Part shown: positions 42,324 through 53,080 of the stretch, piece after piece
Position numbering within the stretch: the first letter of the stretch is position 1
Layout of the letters: the number at the start of each line of letters is the position of its first letter
From: Cladopsammia gracilis
Lineage: Eukaryota; Cnidaria; Anthozoa; Scleractinia; Dendrophylliidae
Reading direction: 5' to 3'
Assembly (NCBI GenBank): GCA_022457155.1
Contig: JAJGOT010000710.1
Span: forward strand, 262,889-326,888
Length of the DNA: 64,000 nt
Program-made: the position numbers and the translations under genes
Notes under the pieces: generated by a model
The model's database searches: none
What the model was told of the DNA's origin: nothing
Seen by the model: only the letters and a program-made list of their open reading frames with translations

Positions 42324-45300
42324 GACTTTCTTTTAGAAGTCAGATGTGTGATACGAAATGGCATGTCCTCAATTGATTACTTAAAAAAACTGTAGTACAA
42401 AATTCTAGTATAGGGAATTATATTAGGGAATTCACAACAGCAGCGTGTCGGGCTTGCGTTGTATTTTAAACGGGTTTACCGAGTGAACACATCGTTTTGA
42501 TGAAGAGGTGTCGAATGAATATAACTTAAGTAGATGCGAGGAGCGAATTTCGAAAGATGGTTTATAGTATAATTCAGTTGTTTAAAAATAGAAATAATTC
42601 AGGACGACAAAAGTTTTTTGAACCACCAAAGGATATCCTTAATCTGGGGAAATATTTTCTGATGCAATCCATCGTTACGAAAGTGTACAAACATCAACTT
42701 AACAGCCTAACCAAGTCAATTCCACGTTTAAAGCCGAGCAAATAGAAGAAATTGTCTATCTACGAATTTTAATAACACTGTTAGATAAATAAAGCCTTTC
42801 AAACCGGGCCATGGTTTGAAGTTACTATGAACAGTGTCGAGTTTTATAAAGCTCAACTTTGCTGTTGCGTTCAATCAGCAATTTCTATGTTCGCTACATG
42901 CTTCAGTTCAAAAACACTTATTTCCAAAGCGTTCAATTTATATTACTATGTCGGTAAAATCGTTTAACCTGTTTTTGGTTGGAAATATGGATATACCATG
43001 TATTCATCATCATACCGGTGCACATGTATACGTTCAGTCGCGTTTTAACCAAACGTCTCTGCCCGGCTAAGTTCTTTCAAACACAGTTGTGTTACTCAAG
43101 GTATTATTTCGTATAAAACGGTAGTACAAAATTCTAATACATAGGGAATTATTAGGGAATTCACAACAGCAGCGTGTCGGGCTTGTGTTGCATTTCAAAC
43201 GGGTTTACAGAGTGATCACATCGTTTTGATGAAGAGGTGTCGAATGAATATAACTTTAGTAGATACGAGGAGTGAATTTCGAAAGTTGGTTTAGTAGTAT
43301 AATGCAGTTGTTTAAGAACAGAAATAATTCAGCAAGACAAACGTTTGTTGAACCACCAAAGGATATCCTTTATATGGGGAAATATTTCAGTTCTGATGCA
43401 ATCCATCGTTACGAAAGTGTATAAACATCAACTTAACAGCATAACCATGTCAATTTCACGTTTAAAGCGAGCAGATAGAAGAAATTGTCTATCTATGCAT
43501 TTTAATAACACTGTTTGATAAATAAAGCCTTTCAAATCATGGTTTGAAGTTATTATGAACAGTGTCGAGTTATAAAAAGCTCAACTTTGCTGTTGCGTTC
43601 AATCAGCAATTTCTATGTTCGCTACATGCTTCAGTTCTAGAACCCTTATTTCTAAAGAGTTCAATTTATATTACTATGTCGGTAAAATCGTTTAATCTGT
43701 TCTTGATTGGATATATGGATATACCATATATTCATCAGCATACCGGTGCACATGTATCCGTTCAGTCGCATTATAACCAAACGTCTCTGCCCGGCTAAGT
43801 TCTTTCAAACACAGTTTGTTACTCAAGGTATTATTTCGTATAAAACGGTAGGAAATCGTCAAGATTATCATTGAAGCCATCTGATTTACCGTTATCCTGA
43901 AACGAGAATCAATAAAGTTGATTCCTCTCAGTGAGGCGGCTGAAATAAAACGAAGAGGCAGCGAGTTTCCGAGAAATTGAACTCATCTTTACTATAAGTC
44001 AACATGGGTCATTGCTCAAGTGCATGATTAGGAGTCACTTTAAACAACAAGACCATAGAAACTGAAATAAATGTAGGGTAAAATACCACTTGGACAACTG
44101 TTGTTAGTTTTCTCCACGCATTTGTGAATAAGTAATGTTACGTCAATGTTGACGACCTTGCAATTTCAGTCACAGTCACAGTGTATAACTCATGGCGATT
44201 CACATTAAGGTGAAATAATAATAGTTGCATAAGTCAATCTTACTTCTATTTCCGAAAGGTATTCATATTTCTACCGTGATATTTGCATGGATATGTACCT
44301 TTCTTAGTGCAAACGCCCTTGTGCTTCACGTTTATGTTCATCTTGGCATACATACACATTAACAGTATCATGCATTTGGTTGTGCATTTTGGTACAACGA
44401 AGACTGAAACACTGGCATGCATGCAAAGACGCCAAAGGTAAAATCGTTGTTTGATTTCTTGCTTGATCGATGTCCAGGCAATGTAATAAATTGGACTTTA
44501 ATAACACGGGTCAATTCTACCTACCCAACATTTGTAATCGGGTTAAGGATAATTTCTTGTATATAATTATATATATAATATTAACGTCTTGTACATGAAA
44601 ATTTGCAAATACTTCAGTATGAATAGGAAATTATGACTTGAAAACCAGAATTGTGTTGGTCGTGATTTCGCTTATAAATTGTTAAATCACAAAAATCGAG
44701 CTTAGTATTATTAGAGGCGGGAATAAAGTATTATTAAACAGGCTACTGATCAGGAGGTCAGCGCTTGTTGGCGGGTTGTTGTTTGCTAAACTCGAGCTAA
44801 AATTATTAGTAAAATCGAATTCCGCTTTCGTAAAACCTCGTTACTAGCCTCGATTTTATACTTTCAAGAAATTCAACCCTAAGAAAAAGAGAAAATGTTA
44901 CAGGCATTTCATTTACATATAAAATGGACCAGTTCTCCATTTTCTGAGAATTACTGAAGTGGAAACAACGCGCCAATTCCGAGAAACATTAATTATTCAA
45001 ACGCGTTTGCGCACAAGTATGTCACGAGATTGCAAGACACCACGGTGATTGGTCAGTATCGTGTCAATATATTTAGTAATCTCACAGAGGAATGTACCAT
45101 GGGATAAAACACGCCAAATGTCGCTGCAGTATATAACCAGAAGAATCTAACAACATAGAGACGCAAAAGTTTGAGTCAGATCACGACTTGGACGCCATTT
45201 GTAGAATATCTAGCACATTTCATAACATATAATTAAGGCATACAGCATTTAATTCAATTTAATGCAGCCCACAGAAAGCTTTGATATTTTTTTTATACGC

Positions 45301-45580
45301 CAAATAAGGAGAGCTTAATAAGTCCATGCTGTTTCCCAGAAACAACTAGACGGAACTGGTTCTATGAGTCACGAGGAACTACTGTAGCATGACAAAGCCC
45401 CGTCATCCCCCGTGGTGTGATTTCTTAGAAACGATGCAACATTTTTTTTATTATTTTTCAAGCTTTCTGCGCATACGCAGACCATAAGTATAAGACAACG
45501 CCACGTCAACAAATTAAAACACCAACAAATTAAAACTCGGCATAACACGGCAAAAAAGGCGTATCAACTAGAGTCAATTG

Positions 45581-45612
<32 letters not shown>

Positions 45613-46272
45613 TTAGATGGAAGGCAAAAGAAGTCATGTAAAGGTGACCGCTCCCTACCAAACCCCCAGGTTGGGCTGAGGAGGAGGAGGAGGAGGGGGG
45701 AGGGGAGGGGGAGGGGGGAGGGTTAGAAGGTTACTCAGGTATGATACATACACACATACCTTTATTTAAACACGGTAAAAACATCAGTCACAAAACAAAA
45801 TAAAAACTGGGTTACATGTTTGCCGTGTGGGAGTACGAGGTGGACATAAGGCTTCCCGCTTCTTCCCACACATTCCTCTCCCGCCTTCCGTACTCCTCCC
45901 GTCCCCTATTCTCCCAGGATCCCGCCCCCTTGTCCCCGGCCCCTAAATATAGATCAATTTAAAAGTAAAGTCAGGCACCCATAAAAACATTTTCCCAAAG
46001 GACGTAATTCTTCCACTCTTAGTTTAAAAATACGACAGTGACTGTTTCGCTCGACTTGTTCGATACTTGGTTACCATCGTGTGGGTGGTGTGTTGACAGT
46101 TTTGAATGCGAGGTGTTTTTGTGCCTTGTCAGTGGCTACGGACTCTGTACCATGCGCAATAGGCAAGAACCACGTCATAATGATTAAACCGGTCCGTCAA
46201 GAAAATATGCCCTATTCTGTTGCCCTTCATCGATCGCATCTCATTCCGTTGTCGTCGAAAAAGTTATCAACA
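42324..46272. other. Intergenic region between family 1 and family 2, unit 2
   Basis: It holds the two tandem 3'-flank repeats (about 42,420-43,130 and 43,130-43,870), then ~2 kb with no gene. The region before family 2 carries TTCTGAGAA (44943-44951), TTCCGAGAA (44978-44986), TTCCCAGAA (45333-45341) and TTCTTAGAA (45422-45430). An NRF1-like CTGCGCATACGCAG follows near 45,467-45,480, then TATAAGACAACGCCACGTC, the promoter cassette also seen before family 3. A poly(A) run (45588-45612), a purine-rich run (45677-45722) and a CT-rich stretch follow, as if a retroposed sequence had inserted between cassette and gene. Confidence 0.5.
45588..45722. repeat. Poly(A) and GA-rich low-complexity tracts
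   Basis: A run of about 25 A residues is followed 65 bp later by GAGGAGGAGG and then alternating GGGGA runs. It is absent from the corresponding region of the other units and may be the tail of a retroposed copy or expanded microsatellites. Confidence 0.6.
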
Positions 46273-47259
46273 ATGAGCGACGCGTTATCTAGGCAAATGG
46301 ACGGAGCCAACACAGTTATGGCACCTAACGCCACCCTCGGACAAATAGTTAGTCTAACACTTGGAGGAACACTGTCTCATGGTCCAGAAATTATCACTAG
46401 CCATACCGAGCAAATCGCTTTTCTCAATAAAGAAATCCAACAAAAGAACGAAGAAATATCGCGACTGAACGAAGATGTAAAGGAGCTTCGGGAGCAAAAC
46501 GATGAATTCAAAATCACCGTGGAGTCGAAAAACAAAGAAATTAAGAACCTAAGGGACAAAATCGACAAACTGGAAACTGAGAAGAAAGTCTTGGAATCGA
46601 AGCTGAGATCTGTTGAAGTCGAGCTGGAAGCTGTGAGAAAGGAAGTCGGCGAGTTGAAAGAGGCGAAGAAGATCCACGAGGAAAATAACTCTACATTGGA
46701 AGAGAACGTAGAAAAACTGTCAAAGAAAATGGATGGAGTTAAAAATGAAAACAGGTCTCTTAAAAAGGAGCTCAAGGAGCTACGAGAAGAAGTACAACGG
46801 AAGGCTTCATTAGGGGCATCAAAAGGGATGGCTTTACCGTACCTTACTGACCCAGTGGTCGAGGGGGCTTCACTAGTTCTGGGTGAACTGTGCTGGCAAA
46901 TACAAGCCATGATGTACAAGAATGTTCTTCCAAATTTGTATAAAGACCGAAGGAGTTACAAAGTGAAGCATATAGAGGAAGATGTAAAGGAATTGGAAGA
47001 CGAGCAACAGAAACGTGAAGCGTGGCGGAGATGGGATGAACTCAAGACGAAGCTAAAGTGGGATAAACGAATTCACAACAGAGCGATGAAATCGATCCAG
47101 GATGGCAGAAACATGGCCGCTCATCCTGAGATAGACGAGCAAATACTCCGTGCCTCGGCAGATCTGATGGAGAAGGCAGGAAAACTGACCGACTGGGAAA
47201 GCCCCGCTTGTGTCAAACAGTTCATAGAAATGTGGAAAATGCTGAAACAACAAAAGTAA
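46273..47259 (+). CDS. Coiled-coil protein with HEPN-like C-terminal domain, family 2, unit 2
   Basis: With the ATG at 46273 (MSDALSRQMDGAN) the protein has 328 residues. The frame is open ~64 codons further upstream but only with a GTG start, and the unit 1 copy does not share that extension as one frame. The coiled coil (~45-190) and C-terminal domain are intact: SLVLGELCWQIQAMMYKNVLPN, R279-N-M-A-A-H284-P, KQFIEMWKMLKQQK. It differs from the unit 1 copy by scattered substitutions, more than the family 1 copies do, suggesting faster change or an older split. Confidence 0.7.
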   Translation: MSDALSRQMDGANTVMAPNATLGQIVSLTLGGTLSHGPEIITSHTEQIAFLNKEIQQKNEEISRLNEDVKELREQNDEFKITVESKNKEIKNLRDKIDKLETEKKVLESKLRSVEVELEAVRKEVGELKEAKKIHEENNSTLEENVEKLSKKMDGVKNENRSLKKELKELREEVQRKASLGASKGMALPYLTDPVVEGASLVLGELCWQIQAMMYKNVLPNLYKDRRSYKVKHIEEDVKELEDEQQKREAWRRWDELKTKLKWDKRIHNRAMKSIQDGRNMAAHPEIDEQILRASADLMEKAGKLTDWESPACVKQFIEMWKMLKQQK

Positions 47260-50148
47260 AACATCGATCATGTCGAGATGTCCACACATCAATGTTGCAC
47301 TTTTAAAATAATGAATGTTGTTTCCATAAGTAGGTTTGTGTAGATCGTCGAAGCGGTAGAGAAATCCAGACATTACTTGCTTTCATCAGTTAATCGCGAA
47401 ATAAAAGACGTTTGCAACAATATTCTACGCGCGTGGCATGGGATATTCTATAGTTTGTTAATGGTCAGTTACCAATGGAAGAACTCACGTAAAATGCTGC
47501 TGGAAAAAAGTGGTTTTACATTGGAACTAAAGGTAACTGACATAGACATTTTTATGACAAGATGCGTTTCATTGTAACTTAGTGTCATCATTCGCTTGAA
47601 GCAACTTCTTTCACTATAAATTTTACCCGTTTATATAAGTAATTAAACAACAAGAAGACAAAGTTATTTGAAAATTCTTACTTCACTTCTTCATCTTTAT
47701 GAAGTGTATAAAGAACATTTTTGTATCTTATAAGGAGTATAGTGACCGCTAAAAAAAACTTTCATTTCCGAGAATCCGAAAACTCTAGTTACCCGGTTTT
47801 CCGAGAAAGCGTTAGACAATAACAATGTAGTGCACACGGGAAGGGAAATGGCCGCGACTTTTGTGAACTCTTTTATTTTTATTTGAGCGTTGTAACATGT
47901 GTTCGAAGTTAGTGCAGCTGATGGGCTATAGTTGAGGAATATACTTCAGATCTCTCACAGCTGATCAGGAAGCAAGGTAACAGGTAATGATATATCTTTG
48001 TTCTTTCCATATAGAATGTTTCGGGTGCTTTCATAATTTTCTAAGAACATTTTATACCCGATCTCTCTCGGAAAGATTGGACAATAAATTGTGAGATTTT
48101 CGCGAACAAAATGCCACAAAATACATGAGTAAGCATCGAATCTTGATGGCACTGAAAAACAGTTTTCAACATCTGTCGTAAAATATAAACACGTGAAGCC
48201 TTGGAAGTTCAAGTTTAATGTTCGCGCAAAATCGAGGACTTAAAATGTGAAGAGTAAATTAATCTTGATCTTACATTGTATACATGGCGGTTATGTCGGG
48301 TAGTACAAGATAGATCAGTATATTGCAATGTCATCCACGGTCTATAAAGGACAATAGCTGTGAATTTAGCATAGTATTTGCCGCTCTTCAACTTGCAAAT
48401 TTACATGGCCTTTATTTATAAAAAAAACTACATGTGGTTGCATTTATAAAAGCGAAATTAAACGAAGTATATTGATTGTATATGCTTGGCTCATTGCTTT
48501 CTAGTTGAACTGCGACTCGTGCACTAGAGGTTTTGTTTTACATTATTTTGTTCACAGGAACAACATGCCTTGTAAAATACTGAAAAAACAAATGGTACTG
48601 TGCAAAAGTGCTATCGAAGAGGTTTCATTTGAATGGTCACATCATAGGATTTTGTCAACAGACTCAAAAGTTAGAACTACATTACATGACTCTGGGAGTG
48701 AAATCAGGATTGAAGAATGCAATTTATTGCCACTGAGATGTGTGATAGAATTCCTACAAGCAGTTAAATTATATTCTGTTGTTAAATAATAGACCTGTTG
48801 TTAAGTAAGATGTGGATGAAAACTCTCAAATATTCTAAGGTTTAAGCTATTTTGAACGATCTAAACAGTTTGGAGTTAATCGTGTCTTATTTAGTAAGCT
48901 GAGCATGAGAATACTGAACATATGTTAAGGTGTACACCACTTTATGCATCTTAACGTTCTTTCATGCAGTGCAAAGACTAGAACGGTTCAAGGCAGCAGT
49001 GCTCTCTTGACTCTCTAGAATCCAAACGTAAAGGATTCAGCATCTTTCCAAATACAACTGCATGTCGAGGGTTTCAGTTTTCGAGCATAGCTATTGTATC
49101 ACTTTAATATTCGGTTTACTGGTAACGGTTAAGTATTTGAGGCTAAAAGCGGCGTTTGCAATCAGGGCTGCAGAAAAACGTTTCTACCTTGTAGCATTAC
49201 ATTAAGATTGCCAGGGCCGACAGTATCGTCCTTTTGTTTTCACTGCTTTCTATGCTTAGGAAGGCTAGAAATCGAAAAAACGCTGGTTTTATCCATATCG
49301 TGCAGTGTAATTCAACAACCGCAAGAGCTTTCTATTATTCAACATACTGATTTCTCGGCGAAAAATGATGCCGTGGATTATCCTATCAAATTTTAAATGC
49401 TGTTTTCAATATGACTAGCGTCACCGTGCATTAATTCCGCATACGCTAAGGATATTGTACATGTACAAACACAATACATGCAAGCGCCAGCGGGAGAACA
49501 ATTTCTCAGAAAACGACAGCATGAATAACAAAAACATTCAAATGCAAGAAAGAAAGTCCCGATTAAGTAGGTCCACGAACTATTTCATGGATGTGTTTAT
49601 AGCGTGAGAATTTTCCCTTGTAATAGATAAATTTCTTGTTTACGCCTTTCAGTTTTAGGTAGACGCTCCCTTAACTCAAAGCATTATCGATGAATTGATA
49701 TGAAGTTTCCGGGAACTTGTTCAGTCACCCAATTCTGAGAAACGTGACTGCAGTGCTTATATTTGAATATCTGCATGCGTTGCTTTCACTTCAAAATATC
49801 AGGGGGTGGTTACAAGTGTGTGATAAGTCAATGCTATACCGTGTATCCATGGTAACCTGCTGCTGAGATGCTGCGCTTAGTCTCGTATGCTTCTCTCTTG
49901 CTTTTTCTATTTACTATATTCACTGTTTATCTTTGGGAAAGCGTTCATGCAGGCAATCCAGGTTAATACGATTACACAATGTCAATCAATGACGAACAAC
50001 AATTAATGCCTCGGTTGAATTCTTGTTTAATATGACTAGATTTTCCGCTTTCTCTTTCGCCTGGCTTTATATCCTTCAGCCAAGACAGGAACTTGCATTC
50101 AGGTTAATAGCGAGACTGTTATCAGATCTTTAAATTGAAAGGGAAGGG
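47260..50148. other. Intergenic region, end of unit 2 and start of unit 3
   Basis: No reliable gene. TTCCGAGAA at 47766-47774 is present, but the adjoining IRF-like half is changed (GAATCCGAAA). The uninterrupted Polinton target ...CTGTGAATTTAGCATAG lies at 48,358-48,374; the small conserved frame is at 48565-48789. TTCCGGGAA (49707-49715) and TTCTGAGAA (49733-49741) precede the BTB gene. The foldback element of units 1 and 2 is absent near 49,888. Confidence 0.5.
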
Positions 50149-50592
50149 ATGGGTTCAGCTAAAGTAGAGATGAGGTGGCAGACAAAGAGAAGTACGGTAT
50201 TGGAAAGAAGCAAGTACATGTTCAACAACCCTCTTCTAAGTGATGTTAAGTTTGCCTTCCCCAACACCCAGACCACCATTCCTGCGCATAAGTATGTTCT
50301 CGCCGTCAGCAGTCCAGTGTTCTTGGCTGTATTTTTCGGTGATCTGGCTGTGAGCAGTGATGCTATAGACATTACCGAGTGCGATCCAGACATCTTTCTT
50401 CGCTTTCTGCGATTCATTTATTGCGATGAAGCGAACTTTGAAGATATAGACTGCGCTGTTAAACTGTGGCATCTTGCTGACAAATACGACGTACCTTCGC
50501 TTGCAAAAAAATGCGAGGAGTTTTTAAATGGAAACATTAGAGAATGGATCCGATGGACGTTTTCCAAGTTTTTTGACATACCCTCCAGTTGA
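50149..50592 (+). CDS. BTB/POZ-domain protein, unit 3
   Basis: 147 residues, identical in sequence to the unit 1 product as far as I can compare, including both Glu residues of AKKCEEFLNG. BTB-only architecture. Identity at protein level across units, with nucleotide changes such as TTTGCC for TTTGCG, fits either selection or gene conversion. Confidence 0.75.
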   Translation: MGSAKVEMRWQTKRSTVLERSKYMFNNPLLSDVKFAFPNTQTTIPAHKYVLAVSSPVFLAVFFGDLAVSSDAIDITECDPDIFLRFLRFIYCDEANFEDIDCAVKLWHLADKYDVPSLAKKCEEFLNGNIREWIRWTFSKFFDIPSS

Positions 50593-52066
50593 ATGAAGAC
50601 AGTGTGTGACATTTGAATTGTTTGCTGGAACTGACTAAAGCGGAAGAAACTGGCCAAGATATCTAATTTAATATGTGTTTCAATGTAGAGTTAGAGTGAT
50701 CGTTTGCTCGAAGCAATTGTTTTCACTAGCAATCCTTAACGTTTATATCAGTAGTGATTCCACAACAAGAAGAACAAGGCTATTCTTAGAAATTCTTACT
50801 TCAAAACTATATTAAGTCTTTACAAAGAACATTTTTTAATCTTTATAGTTATAGGGAATATATTGACCGACGTTGAACTGAAAAACGTTCATTTCCGAGA
50901 AACCGAAAAGTAACATCCGGTTTTCCGGGAAAGCGTTCGACCATATCAACACAAGGTTAAATACGTACAGTGATGAATGGGGAGATGGGTCTGCCACCGA
51001 CATGTTAGTTCACAACGAAATAATGTCAGTCAGGATGTTCGTGAACTCTTTTCACATTCCAGCGTGGGGGTGGGGTGGGGTGGGGTGGGGTGGGGGATTG
51101 TTAGAGATGGGTAGTTTTAAATGTTGGCCAGCAGATGAAACATAAAAGTTACTTGCATAAAACTTCCAAAAAAATGTAGATGACTGGAGATTATGTCCTA
51201 AGCACGTGTTTAAAAATGATTAATATCGTATATTATTCGTTATTTCAATAAGTCTTTTCAAACAAAATATTGCATCATGGGTATTGAGAACAAACATGGC
51301 AGGATTTCAAAGGCTAATGTGAGAATCTTTTATCTTAAAAGTTGAAGTTTGATCCATTGCTTTCGTTTTCGAATTTTCTTAGCTGGGAAATTAAACATAT
51401 TGTTCCAAAGTTGTCCTGGAATAAATATGAAGACGCCAGTATACTAAAAAGTAAAATTGCAGATCATCAGCCCGCGAGCTAGCCTTGCGCGAAGTACGGA
51501 CGGGCGCGCCCGCGAAAAATTCCGCTAGTCATGACAATGAAAAATAACGAGCTTGGTTCTATGCCTGGTTCTACGAGTATGGAGCTCCACGAGCGGGCCT
51601 TTGGCCCGCGAGAGCTTCGCTATGAAAACAAGCCTTGAAACAAAAATAGACGAACAATGGAAACGATTTCATTTATGCCTAGCAGTATACTAAAAATACT
51701 AAATACCCGCAAAAGTCCGGTACATTATGCAATTGCGAGGCGTGGATTTCTTAATAAAAATATTGCAGCTGCTATTTATCCTATCAAATTTCGAGGATTG
51801 TATCCGCGCGTAAATATCGCATACGCTGAGCATATTGTTCAAGTGCCAGCGGTAGAGCAATTTCTGAGAAAACGATGTGCTAACTGCGCATGGCCGAATT
51901 TTCAATACAAGACAACTATTGGTTGAGGAAACAGCCACGTCATTCGGAGCAAAGACCTATCCTTCAGGGTGCGTGACAACCATCATTTAACTGAACGTTC
52001 TAGGATACAAACGCACGCCTCAGAAGATAAGTAGTTCTCTGTGGCTTTATTGCCACGACGCCGAAA
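50593..52066. other. Intergenic region before family 1, unit 3
   Basis: No reliable gene. Composite TTCCGAGAA (50893-50901) with GAAACCGAAA (50899-50908), a GGGGT repeat (51064-51097) expanded relative to unit 1, and the promoter cassette TTCTGAGAA (51862-51870) lie here. The open frame seen here in units 1 and 2 is broken by a 1-bp deletion near 51,905. Confidence 0.5.
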
Positions 52067-53080
52067 ATGATTACTGAAGAGCAGATTCGACAGCTCAGTG
52101 AAGATGTCGACCCAATGGCGGCGGCGGCTTTAGTGGGAATGAACTTTACACTGAGAAGAGAAGTGCATCAAGAACGCGCCAACATGATGTTTATTCAACA
52201 CAGCGAAGATATCGAGTCCCTCAAGAAGCAGATCGATGAAAAAAATAGAGAAATAACCGATTTACGGAAAGCGATGGAAGCTCTCGAAGAGCAAAACCAA
52301 GAGCTGACAGTTGCATTGAAGTCCAGAAACGAAGAGATCAAAGCTCTCAAAGCGAGAATCGGTCGACTTGAAAATGACAAGAAGGAATTGGCAGACGAGT
52401 TACAATCTGTTAAAGTGAAGGTTAGTCGAATGGAGAATGACATCAAAGAGTTGGGTGAAGCAAAAATGGCCCAAGAGGAGAAAAATATGGAACTGCAGGA
52501 ACATTTGGACAAAGTTTCAGGAAAGATGGAGAGCAGAAACCAAGCAATAAAAAAGGAGATAAAGGAGATAAAAGAATCGCAACACAGGGAGCTTCCGCCA
52601 TCTGCAGGTCTTTCACGAGCACCACGTCAAATAACTCCTCCACTATTACCACGACATTTGCAGATGGCCGATCGCGAACTACACGCCTCTCTGTTATTGG
52701 GAGAATTGTCTCGTCAAGTCCAAAACAAGATGTACAAGATAGTGTTTCCAAATTTGTTTTCGTCTAACAGAAACTACAAGATGAAGAACATTCATCGCGA
52801 TTTGGAAAAACTTCCTCAACCGACTGAGGAGAAAGAAAGATCTAAGAAAAGGTGGGATGAGGTACATGGGCAGTTCAAATGGGACGAAGCTTACGAGGAA
52901 GCGATGAAAGCGCTTCAAGATAGCAGGAATCTTGATGCTCATCCCAGTCCGTTGACGGAGGAGGGTCTCAACAGAGCGGCAGAAATGATGGATGCGAAAG
53001 GTAACCTAAAAGGATGGCTTTCGTTGAAACGGGTCCACGAGTTAATCCAAATTTGGAAACAACTGCACATGATGGAGTAA
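52067..53080 (+). CDS. Coiled-coil protein with HEPN-like C-terminal domain, family 1, unit 3
   Basis: 337 residues, intact and nearly identical to the other two (for example DIKELGEAKMAQEEKNMELQ in place of DIKELSEAKMAQEEKNIELQ). The C-terminal RNLDAHP motif and final helix are unchanged. Three intact copies in three units suggest retained function or very recent duplication. Confidence 0.7.
   Translation: MITEEQIRQLSEDVDPMAAAALVGMNFTLRREVHQERANMMFIQHSEDIESLKKQIDEKNREITDLRKAMEALEEQNQELTVALKSRNEEIKALKARIGRLENDKKELADELQSVKVKVSRMENDIKELGEAKMAQEEKNMELQEHLDKVSGKMESRNQAIKKEIKEIKESQHRELPPSAGLSRAPRQITPPLLPRHLQMADRELHASLLLGELSRQVQNKMYKIVFPNLFSSNRNYKMKNIHRDLEKLPQPTEEKERSKKRWDEVHGQFKWDEAYEEAMKALQDSRNLDAHPSPLTEEGLNRAAEMMDAKGNLKGWLSLKRVHELIQIWKQLHMME

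Larger units (their letters stand above)
37508..48361 (+). repeat. Host tandem unit 2 (~10.9 kb)
   Basis: It begins with the same GAATTTAGCATAGTGTTTGCC and contains BTB, family 1 and family 2 genes in the same order and strand as unit 1. It lacks the internal partial copy found in unit 1 but has a low-complexity insertion at 45.5-46.0 kb. High identity over coding and non-coding parts shows recent duplication. Confidence 0.85.

Noticed and set aside
42834..43070. 78-codon frames in the 3'-flank repeats (also 43562, 53618, 54308)
   Set aside because: Frames differ in start and length between repeats, and substitutions do not follow a coding pattern; the DNA is a tandem non-coding repeat.
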